From Variovorax paradoxus (lineage in GTDB: Bacteria; Pseudomonadota; Gammaproteobacteria; Burkholderiales; Burkholderiaceae_C), in contig NZ_CP102931.1 of assembly GCF_024734665.1 (NCBI RefSeq), forward strand, positions 6,446,001 to 6,510,000: DNA of 64,000 nucleotides. The letters are read 5' to 3'. Under the pieces are notes generated by a model. It did not search any database, was not told the origin of the DNA, and was given only the letters and a program-made list of their open reading frames with translations. Below are positions 1 through 8,984 of the stretch, in pieces. How positions within the stretch are numbered: position 1 is the stretch's first letter; each line of letters begins with the position of its first letter. The position numbers and the translations under genes were made by a program.

Positions 1-355
1 CCATCAGCGCGTTGAAGATCACCTGCTTGGCGCCTGCGCTCACGCTGATTTCGTCAAGAGCAAAGTCGAGCGCGTTGTCGCGCTTGAACTTGAGCTGCAC
101 CGCCGCCTTCATCGCCGGGCTGCCGTCGAGCACCGTGTAGCGTGTGTCGCCGCGCCCTATGGCGCGCACTGCGGCCTCGCGCACGTTCTGCGGCGTGTCG
201 AAGTCAGGCTCGCCCGCGCCCAGCACGATCACCGGACGGCCCGCGCGCTTAAGGGCGTTGGCGTGGTCGGTGATGCGCAGGATCTCCGAGACGCCGATGG
301 CGCGCACGCGCTGCGCTGGCTGAAAAGCGAGAGGGGCAACGGTATCTGCTGTCAC
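1..355 (-). CDS. PLP-dependent class I/II aminotransferase (partial, 3' end outside window)
   Basis: Only the first 118 codons are present. The gene starts at a GTG (353-355) and runs off the left edge. The N-terminus carries the class I aminotransferase entry motif LGAGEPDFDTP near residues 43-53, followed by a TRYTVLDGSPAMKAA stretch that matches the substrate/cofactor loop of aspartate-type (subgroup Ib) aminotransferases. The catalytic lysine would lie beyond the window. The start codon overlaps the stop of the upstream binding-protein gene by 4 bases (GTGA), so the two are probably co-translated. Amino acid specificity cannot be told; an aspartate/aromatic-type enzyme is the default reading. 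Confidence 0.8.
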   Translation of the reverse strand, partial: MTADTVAPLAFQPAQRVRAIGVSEILRITDHANALKRAGRPVIVLGAGEPDFDTPQNVREAAVRAIGRGDTRYTVLDGSPAMKAAVQLKFKRDNALDFALDEISVSAGAKQVIFNALM

Positions 356-1251
356 TTGGCGTAGGCCTCCAGTGGCTTGTCGTTGGGTTCGAGCATCAGC
401 TGCTTCAGCGCCGGGCTCATCGGCAGGTTCAGGCTCGTGTTCTTCGGCGGAATGGCCGCCACGAACCACTTGGTGTAGATCTTTTCGAGGTCGCCGCTCT
501 TCATCATGCGACGCAGCGAATCGTCCACCGCGGTCTTGAAGGCCGGGTCGTCCTTGCGGAACAGCAGCGCGATCGGCTCCGAGCCCAGCGCGTCGCCCAC
601 GATGCGGTAGCCCGCGGGGTTCTTCGAGTTCGCGATGATCCCGGCCAGCAGGTTGTCGTCGAGCACGAAGGCATCGGCGCGGCCCGACTCCATCAGCAGG
701 AAGCTTTCGAGGTGGTCCTTGCCGAGCATGGTGTTGTACGAGACGTTCTGCGCGCGCTCGCGCTTGCGCAGCAGCTGCACCGCAGTGGTGCCGGTCGATG
801 CCGACACGTTGCGGCCCGCGAGCTGGTCGAGCGTGGTGATGCCCGAATCGACCTTGGTGGCCATGCGCACTTCGCTCACGTAGGTGGTGAGCGCGAAGGC
901 CACCTGCTGCTGGCGCGCGGTGTTGTTGGTGGTGGGGCCGCAGCCGATGTCGAGCGTGCCGTTCTGCACCAGCGAGATGGTGTTCTGCGCGGTCACGGCC
1001 ATGTATTCGAGCCTGGCCGTGGGCGCGATGTCTTTCAGCACGCGCTCGCACAGCTCGACGTGGTAGCCCACGTACTTGTCGCCCGCGCCGAGCATGTAGG
1101 CCATGGGCGGCGAGGCTTCGCGCACGCCGAGCACGACCTTTCCGCTGGTCTTGATCTTGTCGAGGGTGCCGGTGGCGGGGGTCTGCGCGATGGCACCGAA
1201 TGCGAATGCGAGCAGCGTGGCGGCCGCGACTGTCTTGAAGGGAATGCTCAT
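352..1251 (-). CDS. Family 3 (amino-acid type) ABC transporter substrate-binding protein
   Basis: A 299-residue periplasmic binding protein of the glutamate/glutamine/general amino acid type (SBP_bac_3). It has a Sec signal peptide with cleavage expected after AIA at residues 20-22. The mature part shows the usual features of the family, a GKVVLGVREASPPMAY opening strand and a DIGCGPTTNN segment. I chose the ATG at 1249-1251 because an AGGAGA ribosome site lies just upstream and the signal peptide begins there; an upstream in-frame ATG would add 27 unlikely residues. It is coupled to the downstream aminotransferase. No permease or ATPase of the amino-acid type is adjacent in the window, so the membrane partners are elsewhere or missing. 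Confidence 0.85.
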   Translation of the reverse strand: MSIPFKTVAAATLLAFAFGAIAQTPATGTLDKIKTSGKVVLGVREASPPMAYMLGAGDKYVGYHVELCERVLKDIAPTARLEYMAVTAQNTISLVQNGTLDIGCGPTTNNTARQQQVAFALTTYVSEVRMATKVDSGITTLDQLAGRNVSASTGTTAVQLLRKRERAQNVSYNTMLGKDHLESFLLMESGRADAFVLDDNLLAGIIANSKNPAGYRIVGDALGSEPIALLFRKDDPAFKTAVDDSLRRMMKSGDLEKIYTKWFVAAIPPKNTSLNLPMSPALKQLMLEPNDKPLEAYAK

Positions 1252-1353
1252 GTTCTCTGTCTCCTGGTTATGGTTTTTTGGTGAATGCATGCAGCCGCCC
1301 GCCTGCCGCCGCAGCCAAACGCTGCGCGGCAAGCTCGAACGAACCGGGGGCGA

Positions 1354-2892
1354 TCAGTCGCCGATGTCGAAGGTCACGCCTTGCGCGAGCGGCAAGGCAG
1401 TGGAGTAGTTGATGGTGTTGGTGGCACGGCGCATGTACGCCTTCCAGCTGTCGGAGCCGGCTTCGCGGCCGCCGCCCGTTTCCTTCTCGCCACCGAAGGC
1501 GCCACCGATCTCCGCGCCGCTCGGACCGATGTTGACGTTGGCGATGCCGCAGTCCGAACCCGCGCTCGACATGAAGCGCTCGGCCTCGCGCATGTTCAGC
1601 GTGAAGATCGACGACGACAGGCCCGCGCCCACTGCGTTGTGCAGCTCGATGGCTTCGTCGAGCGTGCTGTAGCGCACCACGTACAGGATGGGCGCGAAGG
1701 TCTCGCGCAGCACCGGGCCTTCATGCGACTTCAGCTCGACCAGCGCGGGGCGCACGTAGTAGGCGTCCTTCGTGCCGATGCCTTCGACGCGCTGGCCGCC
1801 GTGCACCTTGGCGCCGATCTCGCGGCACTCACCGAGTGCCTTCTGCATGCCATCGAAGGCCGCGCGGTCGATCAGCGGACCGACCAGCGTGCCGGCCTCG
1901 CGCGGGTCGCCGACCTGCACGTTGCCGTAGACCTTGGCGAGCTTGGGCACCAGCTGGTCGTACACGCTCTCGTGCACGAACAGGCGACGCAGCGTGGTGC
2001 AGCGCTGGCCGGCCGTGCCCATGGCCGCGAAGGCGATGCCGCGCAGGGCGAGGTCGAGGTCGGCCGAGGGCGTGACGATGGCAGCGTTGTTGCCGCCGAG
2101 TTCGAGAATGGCGCGGGCAAAGCGTGCGGCCAGCTTCGGCCCCACTTGCCGGCCCATGGCGGTCGAGCCGGTGGCCGAGAGAATCGGCACACGGTGGTCG
2201 TCGACCAGCACCTCGCCGACGTCGCGCTGGCCCAGCAGCAGGCCGAGCAGGCCTTCGGGCGCGTCGCCGAAGCGTTCGATGGCGCGCTGCGCGATGGCGT
2301 GCACGGCCAGCGCGGTCAACGGCGTTTTTTCAGACGGCTTCCACACCACCGAGTCGCCGCACACCAGCGCCAGCGCCGCGTTCCACGACCACACGGCCAC
2401 GGGAAAGTTGAAGGCCGAGATCACGCCGCACACGCCCAGCGGGTGCCAGGTTTCCATCATGCGGTGCTCGGCGCGCTCGGTGGCCAGCGTGAGGCCGTAG
2501 AGCTGGCGCGAGAGACCGACCGCGAAGTCGCAGATGTCGATCATTTCCTGCACCTCGCCCGCGCCTTCGGACGGGACCTTGCCCGCCTCCAGCGTCACGA
2601 GCAGGCCCAGGTCGCGCTTGGCGGCGCGCAGCTCTTCGCCCAGCAGGCGCACCAGCTCGCCGCGGCGCGGCGCCGGCACGTTGCGCCAGGCCTTGAAGGC
2701 CTCGTGCGCACGGCCGATGACTGCGGTGGCCTCGGCCGGCGAGGTCTGCGGCACCTGCGCAATCACCTCGCCGCTGACGGGCGAACGCACCGTCAGCTCG
2801 CCGCCGGTGTGGGCCTCGGGGGGCACGCCCAGGCGCTGCAGCAGCTGTTCGACTTCGGTGGCGACGGAGGGGGAGGTGTTGGCTTCGGACAT
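1354..2892 (-). CDS. amaB: ALDH7-family aldehyde dehydrogenase (aminoadipate-semialdehyde type)
   Basis: A 512-residue NAD-dependent aldehyde dehydrogenase. The catalytic pair is visible: Glu264 in ELGGNNA and nucleophile Cys298 in GQRCTT. The cofactor region includes FNFPVAVWSWN near 161-171. The C-terminal SGAEIGGAFGGEKETGGGREAGSDSW segment is characteristic of the ALDH7/antiquitin family, which in bacteria oxidises alpha-aminoadipate semialdehyde during lysine/pipecolate catabolism. Together with the neighbouring aminotransferase and amino-acid binding protein this suggests amino acid or cyclic imino acid breakdown. Family assignment is firm, the precise substrate is inferred. Length is normal for the family. 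Confidence 0.85.
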   Translation of the reverse strand: MSEANTSPSVATEVEQLLQRLGVPPEAHTGGELTVRSPVSGEVIAQVPQTSPAEATAVIGRAHEAFKAWRNVPAPRRGELVRLLGEELRAAKRDLGLLVTLEAGKVPSEGAGEVQEMIDICDFAVGLSRQLYGLTLATERAEHRMMETWHPLGVCGVISAFNFPVAVWSWNAALALVCGDSVVWKPSEKTPLTALAVHAIAQRAIERFGDAPEGLLGLLLGQRDVGEVLVDDHRVPILSATGSTAMGRQVGPKLAARFARAILELGGNNAAIVTPSADLDLALRGIAFAAMGTAGQRCTTLRRLFVHESVYDQLVPKLAKVYGNVQVGDPREAGTLVGPLIDRAAFDGMQKALGECREIGAKVHGGQRVEGIGTKDAYYVRPALVELKSHEGPVLRETFAPILYVVRYSTLDEAIELHNAVGAGLSSSIFTLNMREAERFMSSAGSDCGIANVNIGPSGAEIGGAFGGEKETGGGREAGSDSWKAYMRRATNTINYSTALPLAQGVTFDIGD

Positions 2893-3019
2893 GGACGCGC
2901 TCCGGGAAGGAGGAGAAAGGAGGACCCGGTCAATATCTGCGAATCCCGCGCGCTTGCCTAGTGAAAATATGGAAGGACCTGATGCGTTTCAGGAATGAAC
3001 TCGCACGGTTCATGTGCGG

Positions 3020-3439
3020 CTAGCGCACCAACCGGGTGGCCGCGAGAACCCACAACACCACCAGCACGCTGTTGCTCGCGGCGAACAGCACCAGCCGGTG
3101 GATCACGTGGTTGTAGGTCAGGTGCACCACGCTGTGCAGCGCGCGCAGGCCGACGTACACCCAGGCCAGCCAGATGGCCCCGGGCGTGGGAAGCACCGCC
3201 ACGTAAAACAGCAGGCACACCACATAGAACAGCACCGGCAGCTCCAGCAGGTTCATGTAGTTGCGGTTCGGGATGCGCACGGCGTCGGGCACCGCCGCCG
3301 ATTCGCCCAGCTTGAAATCGATGCCCCGGACCTCGCGGCGCCGCACCGCGCGGATGCGCACGATGGGGATGAGCAGCAGCACCAGGCCGGTGAGGCCGGC
3401 GAGGGCGAATACGGGGTAGAGGATCGAGGGGTTGTTCAT
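3020..3439 (-). CDS. MAPEG family membrane protein
   Basis: A 139-residue protein with four hydrophobic segments (about residues 7-27, 60-80, 85-105 and 115-135). The conserved IPNRNYMNLLELPVLFY stretch near 57-73 is typical of the membrane-associated eicosanoid and glutathione metabolism (MAPEG) family. Bacterial members are mostly uncharacterised, some have glutathione transferase activity. An AAGGA ribosome site precedes the ATG. It lies 14 bases downstream of the IclR regulator gene on the same strand, so it may be co-transcribed with it. Function beyond family membership is unknown. Confidence 0.8.
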   Translation of the reverse strand: MNNPSILYPVFALAGLTGLVLLLIPIVRIRAVRRREVRGIDFKLGESAAVPDAVRIPNRNYMNLLELPVLFYVVCLLFYVAVLPTPGAIWLAWVYVGLRALHSVVHLTYNHVIHRLVLFAASNSVLVVLWVLAATRLVR

Positions 3440-3453
3440 AGGAGGTTCCTTGC

Positions 3454-4320
3454 TCAGCCTGGCCCAGGCGCCTCGGGCAACGAAATCTTCTGGCTCGCCG
3501 GTGACCCCGCCAAGCTCTGCGCCGGCCTCCTCAACGTCGCATCGAACGGATTGATCTTCGGCCCGATGGCCGCCGCCTCGCGCTTGAGCAGTTCGACCAC
3601 CGTCGGCATGCGGTCCGCATTGAGCCGGTCGGCAATCGTGCCCACGCTCAGTGCCGCCACCGCGCGCCCCTCGCGGTCGAGGATCGGCACGGCCACGCCG
3701 GCCATGCCTTCGAGCAGGCCGGTGTTGCGCCCCGCGTAGCCCTGCTGCCGCACGCGCTCGATCTCGGTGCGCAGGTACACCTCGTCGTACACGCCGTACT
3801 CGCGCACGCGCGACAGGTTGAAGCGGATCACCTCTTCGCGCTCGGCCTCGGGCAGGAAGGCCAGGATCGCCAGCGCGCCCTGCCCTACACCCAGCGCGAT
3901 GCGCCCGCCGATGTCGCCGGTGAACGAGCGAATGGGGAACGGCCCTTCGCTACGGTCGAGGCACACCGCGTCGAAGCCGCTGCGCGCCAATAGAAAGATG
4001 CTGTCGCCCAGGCTCGCGCACAGGCGCAGCAGCACCGGCCGGCAGATAGAACGCAGGTCGCCCGGGTTGCCAGCGCTCGCGGCGAGCGCGAAGAAATCGA
4101 TGCTCAGCCGGTAGAGCTTGCTGCGCTCGTCCTGCTCGACCATGCCTTCGGCCATGAGCGATTGCAGCAAACGGTGCGTGGTGGCCTGGGTGAGGCCCAC
4201 GGATCGTGCGATCTGGGTCACGCGGCCGCCTTCGGCCTGCACCGCGCCGAGCGCGCGGATCACCGAAAAGACGCGCGGCACGCCGCCGCTGGCCGCCGGC
4301 GACGCCGAAGAGGTCTCCAT
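3454..4320 (-). CDS. IclR family transcriptional regulator
   Basis: A 288-residue IclR regulator. The N-terminal winged helix (about residues 16-80) contains the typical TQIARSVGLTQATTHRLLQSL recognition region. The C-terminal effector domain (about 95-260) includes GVAVPILDREGRAVAALSV. I place the start at the ATG at 4318-4320 because an AGGAGC ribosome site precedes it; an upstream in-frame ATG (4350) would add ten residues. The gene is divergent from the ABC importer/flavoenzyme operon at 4538-11215, with palindromes in between, so it is the likely regulator of that operon. Effector unknown. Confidence 0.88.
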   Translation of the reverse strand: METSSASPAASGGVPRVFSVIRALGAVQAEGGRVTQIARSVGLTQATTHRLLQSLMAEGMVEQDERSKLYRLSIDFFALAASAGNPGDLRSICRPVLLRLCASLGDSIFLLARSGFDAVCLDRSEGPFPIRSFTGDIGGRIALGVGQGALAILAFLPEAEREEVIRFNLSRVREYGVYDEVYLRTEIERVRQQGYAGRNTGLLEGMAGVAVPILDREGRAVAALSVGTIADRLNADRMPTVVELLKREAAAIGPKINPFDATLRRPAQSLAGSPASQKISLPEAPGPG

Positions 4321-4362
4321 ACCTTGCTCCTGTGGAATCCGATGTATCAATCGCAGCCATCA

Positions 4363-4410
4363 TATTCCATTGATCGGAATAAATTGAAGAAAGATTCTGA
4401 TTAATGGAAT
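4363..4410. promoter_or_regulatory. Candidate IclR operator(s) between regulator and ABC operon
   Basis: TATTCC at 4363-4368 and GGAATA at 4376-4381 form a perfect 6-bp inverted repeat with a 7-base spacer. ATTCCATT (4364-4371) is also matched exactly by the complement AATGGAAT at 4403-4410, so half-sites recur about 40 bases apart. The region is AT-rich against a very GC-rich background and lies in the 217-base divergent intergenic region, upstream of both genes. Binding by the adjacent IclR protein is inferred from position. Confidence 0.5.
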
Positions 4411-4537
4411 ACCCGAGGCGATCTGGCGCAATCGTTGCAATAGAGTGAATTAAGAGCAGCAAGCTGTCCATGGCCCGCACCAAGGTGAAACAAGGTGCCT
4501 GAAGCCATCTTTTCGCCCCCGAAGAAAGGCCCGTTCC

Positions 4538-5611
4538 ATGTCATTCCTCCGGCTTACCGACGTGACCAAGTTCTATGGCGCCACCCGCGCGGTGTCGGCC
4601 ATGAGCCTCACTGTGGAAAAGGGCGAGTTCGTCTCGCTGCTCGGCCCCTCGGGCTGCGGCAAGACCACCACGCTGCAGATGATTGCGGGCTTCGAGGCCG
4701 TGAGCAGCGGCCGCATCGAGCTCGCGGGCAAGGACATCACGCATGCCAAGGCCAACACGCGCGGGCTGGGCATCGTGTTCCAGACCTACGCCCTGTTCCC
4801 CCACATGACGGTGGCCGACAACGTGAGCTTCGGCCTCGAGATGCGCAAGATGCCCAAGGCCGAGCGCATCGAGCGCGTGAAGCAGGCGCTGGCGCTGGTG
4901 CACCTCGAAGCGCATGCCGGGCGCTATCCGCGCGAGCTTTCGGGCGGCCAGCGGCAGCGCGTGGCGCTGGCGCGCGCGCTGGTGATCGAGCCGCCGGTGC
5001 TGCTGCTCGACGAGCCGCTGTCCAACCTCGACGCCAAGCTGCGCGAGGAAATGCAGTTCGAGCTGCGCCAGATCCAGCGCAAGGTCGGCACCACCACGGT
5101 GATGGTCACGCACGACCAGAGCGAGGCCATGTCGATCAGCGACCGCGTGGTGGTCATGGAAGGCGGCTGCGCCACGCAGATCGACCACCCGCAGCGCGTG
5201 TACGAACACCCGAGCACGCGCTTCATCTCGACCTTCGTGGGCAAGGCCAACCTGCTGGACTGCCGCGTTTCGAACAGTGGCGCCACGCGCACCTGCGTCG
5301 AGGTCGGCGCGCTCTCGCTCGACGTGGACGACACGGGCTTCAGCGTCGACGCCGCCGCGCTGCTGAGCGTGCGGCCCGAGAAACTGCAGCTCGTGCCGCC
5401 TGGTCGGGGCCGCCTCGACGGCGAGGTGCAGGAGCGCTTCTTCCTCGGCAGCCAGTGGCTCTACCGCGTGGCCACTTCCGTGGGAGACCTCACTGTGCTG
5501 AGCCCCAACGACGGGCGCGAAGCGCTCGAAGAAGGCAGCCGCACAGGCCTCGACTGGCCGGCGCACTGCATGCGGCTGCTGCCTGCGGAAGAAAAGGCCG
5601 TTGCAGCATGA
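4538..5611 (+). CDS. ABC transporter ATP-binding protein (PotA/spermidine-putrescine type)
   Basis: A 357-residue importer ATPase. Walker A GPSGCGKT is at residues 36-43, the ABC signature LSGGQ at 134-138, Walker B LLLDEP at 155-160, and a TOBE-like regulatory domain occupies roughly the last 100 residues. It is the first gene of an operon that continues with two permeases, a three-subunit flavoenzyme and a binding protein. Its last codons overlap the first permease by 4 bases (ATGA). Such PotA-type systems carry polyamines, opines or other small cationic or amino compounds. Confidence 0.92.
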   Translation: MSFLRLTDVTKFYGATRAVSAMSLTVEKGEFVSLLGPSGCGKTTTLQMIAGFEAVSSGRIELAGKDITHAKANTRGLGIVFQTYALFPHMTVADNVSFGLEMRKMPKAERIERVKQALALVHLEAHAGRYPRELSGGQRQRVALARALVIEPPVLLLDEPLSNLDAKLREEMQFELRQIQRKVGTTTVMVTHDQSEAMSISDRVVVMEGGCATQIDHPQRVYEHPSTRFISTFVGKANLLDCRVSNSGATRTCVEVGALSLDVDDTGFSVDAAALLSVRPEKLQLVPPGRGRLDGEVQERFFLGSQWLYRVATSVGDLTVLSPNDGREALEEGSRTGLDWPAHCMRLLPAEEKAVAA

Positions 5612-6471
5612 GCAGCGCATTGAAGAGCAAGGCCACCCCGTGGTGGCTCTCCGGCCCCGCGCTGCTGCTGTTCACCGCGCTGCTGCTGGTGCCGCTCGCG
5701 CTCACGGCGGTGCTGTCGTTCAACGTGTACGACCCGGCCACCGGCCCGAAGTCCGGCGAGTTCACGCTCGCGCACTACGCGCTGGTGTTCTCCGACTCGT
5801 ACTACCTCGGCATCTTCTGGCGCACCTTCTGGGTCTCGGCGCTGGTCACGCTGATCTGCGTGCTGGTCGGCGCACCCGAGGCCTATGTGCTGAGCCGCAT
5901 GCGCAACCCGTGGCGCTCGGTGCTGCTGCTGGTGGTTCTCGCGCCGCTGCTGGTGTCGGTGGTGGTGCGCGCCTTCGGCTGGAGCATGCTGCTCGGGCCC
6001 GAAGGCGCGGTGAACGGTCTGCTGAGCCTGCTCGGCATCGGGCCGGTGAAGATCCTCTACACCAGCACGGCCGTGGTCATTGCGCTGGTGCACGTGATGC
6101 TGCCGTTCATGGTGATCCCGGTGTGGACTTCGCTGCAGAAGCTCGACCCCGGCGTCGAGAACGCGGCCCTCTCGCTCAACGCCACGCCCTTCACCACGTT
6201 GCGGCGCATCGTGCTGCCGCAGGTGATGCCGGGCATTCTCTCGGGCAGCCTGATCGTGTTCGGCCTGGCTGCGAGTTCGTTCGCGATTCCGGGGCTGCTG
6301 GGCGGGCGTCGGCTGAAGATGGTCGCGACCATCGTCTATGACGAATACCTGAGCGAGCTGAACTGGCCGCTCGGCGCAGCCGTGGCGCTGGTTCTGCTGG
6401 TGGCCAATCTCGTCGTGATGCTCAGCTACAACCGCCTCGTCGAAGGCCGCTACAAGAAGGCATTGGGCTGA
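5608..6471 (+). CDS. ABC transporter permease (PotB type)
   Basis: A 287-residue inner membrane protein with about six membrane segments. The cytoplasmic EAA loop, which contacts the ATPase, is visible as ENAALSLNATPFTTLRRI about 185 residues in. The start at ATG 5608 overlaps the ATPase stop (ATGA), which indicates translational coupling. It pairs with the following PotC-type permease. Confidence 0.9.
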   Translation: MSSALKSKATPWWLSGPALLLFTALLLVPLALTAVLSFNVYDPATGPKSGEFTLAHYALVFSDSYYLGIFWRTFWVSALVTLICVLVGAPEAYVLSRMRNPWRSVLLLVVLAPLLVSVVVRAFGWSMLLGPEGAVNGLLSLLGIGPVKILYTSTAVVIALVHVMLPFMVIPVWTSLQKLDPGVENAALSLNATPFTTLRRIVLPQVMPGILSGSLIVFGLAASSFAIPGLLGGRRLKMVATIVYDEYLSELNWPLGAAVALVLLVANLVVMLSYNRLVEGRYKKALG

Positions 6472-6474
6472 GCC

Positions 6475-7269
6475 ATGAACAAGAACGGCCCCATCGCCCT
6501 CGCGTTCAACGCGCTCGTCATCGTCTTCATGCTGGCACCGCTGGTGGTGGTGTGCATCGTGGCGTTCACGCCCGAGAACACGCTGACCATTCCGACCACG
6601 CATTTCTCGCTGCGCTGGTTCAAGGCGGTGTTCGCGCACCCCGACTTCATGCAGTCGTTCTGGAACAGCCTGTGGCTCGCGCTGAGCTCGGCCACCATCG
6701 CCACGCTGCTCGCGGTGCCGGCCGGCATGGCGATCACGCGCTATGAATTTCCGGGGCGCAACTTTCTCAACGGCCTGTTCCTATCGCCGCTGATCGTGCC
6801 GCACCTGGTGCTGGGCGTGGCGCTGCTGAGGCTGTTCGCGCTGGTCGGCGGCACGGGCAGCTTCGGCTGGCTGGTGATGGCGCATGCACTCATCGTCACG
6901 CCCTACACGCTGCGGCTGGTGGTGGCGGCGCTGGTGGGCTTCGACCGCAGCGCCGAGCAGGCCGCGCTGTCGCTGGGCGCGAGCCAGGCCACGGTGTTCC
7001 GCCGCATCACGCTGCCGATGATCCTGCCGGGCGTGACGGGCGGCTGGATGCTGTCGTTCATCAACAGCTTCGACGAAGTGACGATGTCGATCTTCGTCAC
7101 CGCGCCGAGCACGGTGACGCTGCCGGTGCGCATGTACATGTACGCGACCGAGTCGATCGATCCGCTGATGGCGGCTGTGTCGGCGCTGATGGTGGCGATC
7201 ACGGCCTTTGCGATGGTGCTGCTCGACCGTGTCTACGGACTCGACCGCGTGCTGGTGGGACGCAGATAA
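6475..7269 (+). CDS. ABC transporter permease (PotC type)
   Basis: A 264-residue second permease of the same importer, with about six membrane helices and an EAA loop (EQAALSLGASQATVFRRI, about residues 162-179). It follows the first permease after 3 bases and precedes the iron-sulfur subunit gene by 3 bases. Length is normal for PotC-like proteins. Confidence 0.9.
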   Translation: MNKNGPIALAFNALVIVFMLAPLVVVCIVAFTPENTLTIPTTHFSLRWFKAVFAHPDFMQSFWNSLWLALSSATIATLLAVPAGMAITRYEFPGRNFLNGLFLSPLIVPHLVLGVALLRLFALVGGTGSFGWLVMAHALIVTPYTLRLVVAALVGFDRSAEQAALSLGASQATVFRRITLPMILPGVTGGWMLSFINSFDEVTMSIFVTAPSTVTLPVRMYMYATESIDPLMAAVSALMVAITAFAMVLLDRVYGLDRVLVGRR

Positions 7270-7272
7270 GCA

Positions 7273-7584
7273 ATGACGACAACGACGACTTCAAACGCCC
7301 TGCTGCACCGCGTTGCCGAGACCACCGGTCGCGAGGCAGTGCCCTTCACCCTCGACGGCGCGCCTGCGGGCGCACTCGCTGGCGACACCGTGCTTACGGC
7401 CGTGCTCACGCAATGCGCCCAGCTGCGCCGCAACGAATTCAGCAACCTGCCGCGCGCGGGCTTCTGCATGATGGGCGCCTGCCAGGACTGCTGGATCTCC
7501 ACCGGCGAAGGCGAACGGCTGCGCGCCTGCTCGACCTTCATCGCGCCCGGCATGGCGCTGGTCACGGGAAGGAACGGCGCATGA
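7273..7584 (+). CDS. Small [2Fe-2S] subunit of a heterotrimeric amino acid/opine dehydrogenase (HcnA-like)
   Basis: A 103-residue ferredoxin-like subunit. A plant-type [2Fe-2S] set is visible as CMMGACQDC followed by RACS (spacing C-x4-C-x2-C-xn-C), near residues 59-83. Proteins of this size and motif form the small subunit of HcnABC hydrogen cyanide synthase, octopine/nopaline oxidases and D-hydroxyproline dehydrogenases. The gene stop overlaps the next start (ATGA at 7581-7584). The actual substrate is unknown. Confidence 0.85.
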   Translation: MTTTTTSNALLHRVAETTGREAVPFTLDGAPAGALAGDTVLTAVLTQCAQLRRNEFSNLPRAGFCMMGACQDCWISTGEGERLRACSTFIAPGMALVTGRNGA

Positions 7585-8984
7585 CGACGGCAAGCGAAAT
7601 CCGCCCCGTGATCGTCGGCGCTGGCCCGGCCGGCGTGCGCGCGGCGCAGACGCTGGTGGCGCATGACCTGCGGCCCGTGCTGATCGACGAAGCCTCGCGC
7701 GCCGGCGGGCAGATCTACCGCCGCCCGCCCACCGTGTTGGCACAGCGCACTGCGCGAACACTCTACGGCTTCGAGTCGAAGCGCGCCGACGCCGTGCACG
7801 CGGCCTTCGACGCACTGCAGGGCCGCATCGACCACCACCCCGACAGCCTCGTGTGGAACGCACAGGACCATCGGCTCGACGTGATGCACAACCCGACGTG
7901 CAGCACCCGCCGCGTGCCGTACAGCCATCTCATCGTGGCGACCGGCGCCACCGACCGCGTGCTGCCGGTGCCGGGCTGGACGCTGCCCGGCGTCTACACG
8001 CTCGGCGGCGCGCAGGTCGCGCTCAAGTTCCAGGGCTGCGCCATCGGGCAGCGCGTGGTGTTCATGGGCACCGGGCCGCTGCTGTATCTGGTGGCGTATC
8101 AGTACGCGAAGGCTGGCGTAGAGGTGGCCGCGGTGCTCGACACCGCGCGCCTGGCCGACCAGATCGCCGCCTCGCCCGCGATGCTGACGCAGCCTGCGGT
8201 GTTCGCGAAGGGCGTGTACTACGTGGGCTGGCTGCGCGCGCACGGCGTGGCGCTGCACAGCGGCGTGCGGCCGCTGCGCGTGCTCGGCGACGAAGCGCAG
8301 GGCCGCGTCACCGGCGTGGCATGGCAAGACGGCAATGAAGAACGCACGCTGGTCTGCGACGCCGTCGGCTTCGGCTACGCGCTGCGCTCCGAAACGCAGC
8401 TCGCCGACCTGCTCGGCTGCCGATTCGACTACGCGCCGATGCACCGCGCGCACCTGCCGGTGCGCGATGCGGCGGGGCGCTCCAGCGTCGAAGGTGTGTA
8501 CCTCGCGGGCGATGGCGCCGGCATCATGGGCGCTGACGCGGCCGAGTGGGCCGGCGAACGCGCTGCACTGGCGCTGCTGGCGGACAACGGCGTGACCGTC
8601 GACACAACACGCGCCGCCGAACTCGAACGCAAGCTCGACAAGCTCACCAAATTCCGCCAGGGCCTCGAACGCGCCTTCCCCGTGCCGCAGGACTGGGCCG
8701 CGCACGCGAGCGACGACCTCGTGATCTGCCGCTGCGAGAACATCACGGCCGGCACGCTGCGCCAGACCGTCGCCACCGCCGGCGCCGACGAGATGAACCG
8801 CCTGAAGGCGCTGTCGCGCGTCGGCATGGGCCGCTGCCAGGGCCGCATGTGCGGCGTGGCGGCGGCGGAGATCCTCGCGCACGCCACGGGCCAGCCGCTG
8901 CAGCAGGTCGGCAGGCTGCGCGGGCAGGCGCCGATCAAGCCGATTCCGATCATGCTCGTGCCCGCCGAGGGAGCCGGCGCATGA
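7581..8984 (+). CDS. FAD/NAD(P)-dependent oxidoreductase subunit with BFD-type Fe-S domain (HcnB/OoxA-like)
   Basis: A 467-residue flavoprotein. The N-terminal dinucleotide fold GAGPAGVRAAQ is near residue 13, and a second nucleotide-binding segment (VFMGTGPLLYLVAYQYAKAG) lies mid-protein. The C-terminal domain has the bacterioferritin-associated-ferredoxin cysteine pattern CRCEN...GRCQGRMCG, which binds a second [2Fe-2S] cluster. This architecture is that of the middle subunit of HcnABC, octopine oxidase and D-hydroxyproline dehydrogenase complexes. Start and stop both overlap the neighbouring genes by 4 bases, so the three subunits are made together. Confidence 0.88.
   Translation: MTTASEIRPVIVGAGPAGVRAAQTLVAHDLRPVLIDEASRAGGQIYRRPPTVLAQRTARTLYGFESKRADAVHAAFDALQGRIDHHPDSLVWNAQDHRLDVMHNPTCSTRRVPYSHLIVATGATDRVLPVPGWTLPGVYTLGGAQVALKFQGCAIGQRVVFMGTGPLLYLVAYQYAKAGVEVAAVLDTARLADQIAASPAMLTQPAVFAKGVYYVGWLRAHGVALHSGVRPLRVLGDEAQGRVTGVAWQDGNEERTLVCDAVGFGYALRSETQLADLLGCRFDYAPMHRAHLPVRDAAGRSSVEGVYLAGDGAGIMGADAAEWAGERAALALLADNGVTVDTTRAAELERKLDKLTKFRQGLERAFPVPQDWAAHASDDLVICRCENITAGTLRQTVATAGADEMNRLKALSRVGMGRCQGRMCGVAAAEILAHATGQPLQQVGRLRGQAPIKPIPIMLVPAEGAGA

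Noticed and set aside
1285..2961. A 558-codon + strand frame opposite the ALDH7 gene
   Set aside because: Antisense to an enzyme with intact catalytic residues; composition dominated by Ala, Arg, Gly and His.
2893..3019. Possible small gene or regulatory RNA between the ALDH and MAPEG genes
   Set aside because: I see no clear hairpin, ribosome site with a plausible frame, or repeat; it is probably just the ALDH promoter region.
7233..8882. A 549-codon open frame on the minus strand opposite the oxidase genes
   Set aside because: It is antisense to two well-supported flavoprotein genes, is rich in His/Arg/Ala as expected of a shadow frame in GC-rich DNA, and contains no recognisable domain.
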